DNA from: Gammaproteobacteria bacterium
GTDB lineage: Bacteria; Pseudomonadota; Gammaproteobacteria; DSM-16500
Direction: 5' to 3'
NCBI GenBank assembly: GCA_013288125.1
Contig: JABDCN010000020.1
Coordinates: 1-32,040 of the forward strand
Length of the DNA stretch: 32,040 bases
Both the position numbers and the translations under genes were made by a program. The notes beneath the pieces are model-generated. The model ran no database searches, was not told the origin of the DNA, and worked only from the letters and a program-made list of their open reading frames with translations. This document shows, piece by piece, positions 31,586 to 32,040 of the stretch (positions are counted from its first letter, which is position 1; every line of letters starts with the position of its first letter).

Positions 31586-31660
31586 GAGAGAGAAAGAGAG
31601 AGAGGTGTCAGGCACCTTTCTCTGCGCGGAGAGAGAGGTGTCAGGCACCTTTCTGAGAAA
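31548..31660. repeat. Half-palindrome and duplicated GGTGTCAGGCACC unit
   Basis: 31548-31586 copies the inner right arm of the 29495-29687 palindrome, with an internal CCCGCGG/CCGCGGG stem. Directly after it are two exact 26-bp copies (31596-31621 and 31629-31654) of a unit containing AGGTGTCAGGCACCT, each able to form a short hairpin. The block spans the end of dedA and the accB leader and could end transcription of the upstream operon. Confidence 0.8.
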
Positions 31661-31768
31661 GAGTAGCAATCTTCGTGCAATTTCTGCTAAAAAGCATTAT
31701 CTTGTATTGAACTGGACAAAAATGTCAGCATCATGCAAAATGCTTGCCTCTTTAAGAGGAGCTTCATT

Positions 31769-32040
31769 ATGGACATGCGTAAAATCAAGAAATTAATCGA
31801 ATTGATTCAAAGCACGGGTGTAGCCGAGATTGAAATTCGCGAAGGGGAAGAATCCGTCAGAATTACCCGCGAAACGACCAAACCAATGCCTGTGGTCATG
31901 GCAATGCCGCCAGCTGCTATACCAACAACCGCCCCCGCCTCACCCGCTACTCCTCAAGAAACTCCACCCCCTGCCAGTAAATCCGAAAATATCGATAAAG
32001 ATAAAAATACAGTCAAATCCCCCATGGTGGGAACCGTTTA
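31769..32040 (+). CDS. accB: Biotin carboxyl carrier protein of acetyl-CoA carboxylase (5' part)
   Basis: The visible 90 codons are the N-terminal part of AccB, which carries biotin between the carboxylase and transferase halves of acetyl-CoA carboxylase at the first step of fatty acid synthesis. MDMRKIKKLIELIQSTGVAE, then IEIREGEESVRITR, is the conserved start. A Pro/Ala-rich linker (PPAAIPTTAPASPATPQETP) follows, and VKSPMVGTV opens the biotinyl domain; the biotinylated Lys is beyond the window. The ATG at 31769 has AGAGGAG 7 nt upstream. accC would be expected next. Confidence 0.93.
   Translation, partial: MDMRKIKKLIELIQSTGVAEIEIREGEESVRITRETTKPMPVVMAMPPAAIPTTAPASPATPQETPPPASKSENIDKDKNTVKSPMVGTV

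Noticed and set aside
31460-31796. Open frames on both strands across the dedA-accB gap
   Set aside because: They consist of repeat translations (LSPRRERCLTPLS and the like) and overlap true genes.

Overview
This window looks like a chromosome segment of an AT-rich, host-associated gammaproteobacterium, most likely of the order Legionellales (Coxiella/Legionella/Aquicella/Berkiella-type). The support is a ProA-type M4 metalloprotease, housekeeping synteny of gammaproteobacterial type (mrcA divergent from pilMN(OP)Q-aroK; ubiA-pdxB; marC-rsmJ-dedA-accB), genes with eukaryote-like F-box and OTU domains typical of Dot/Icm effectors, and PmrA-like promoter boxes in front of those genes. No Dot/Icm gene lies in the window, so secretion is inferred.

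Layout: 1-894 holds a partial hemJ (minus) and erpA (plus). 958-4014 holds two minus-strand accessory genes, one unknown and one F-box/ankyrin-like. 4163-5368 is an MFS transporter, followed by a 0.5 kb intergenic region full of nested palindromes. 5907-9902 is a tightly overlapping three-gene operon: an FAD/NAD(P)-binding protein, a fused ATP sulfurylase/APS kinase, and a sulfotransferase. Together they look like a pathway that makes PAPS and sulfates a product, probably a surface glycan. 10137-11689 holds pilT and a higBA locus in which the toxin is reduced to a stub. 11702-13878 holds an OTU-like candidate deubiquitinase and an unknown gene. 13953-15986 holds xthA, an asmA-like gene and tRNA-Gly(CCC). 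16293-19529 holds a secreted M4 metalloprotease, a BON-domain protein and a small cysteine/asparagine-rich membrane protein. 19616-22365 holds a DUF1338 protein, aroK and a minimal PilQ. 22517-24712 holds a PilO-PilP fusion, PilN and PilM. 24920-27352 is mrcA. 27487-29441 holds pdxB and ubiA. 29706-32040 holds marC, rsmJ, dedA and the start of accB.

The most unusual features fall into four groups. (1) Candidate host-ubiquitin effectors with a shared promoter geometry: two nonamers like the PmrA half-site, 2 nt apart, then 7 nt to a -10 box. (2) At least five families of dispersed palindromic repeats, several nested in one another, that supply the stop codon and last residues of three genes. 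(3) A 76-bp GC-rich element found twice, each time inside a locus-specific inverted repeat. (4) A streamlined competence/T4P assembly operon with PilO and PilP apparently fused. Gene families were recognised by eye from translations; no database search was run.
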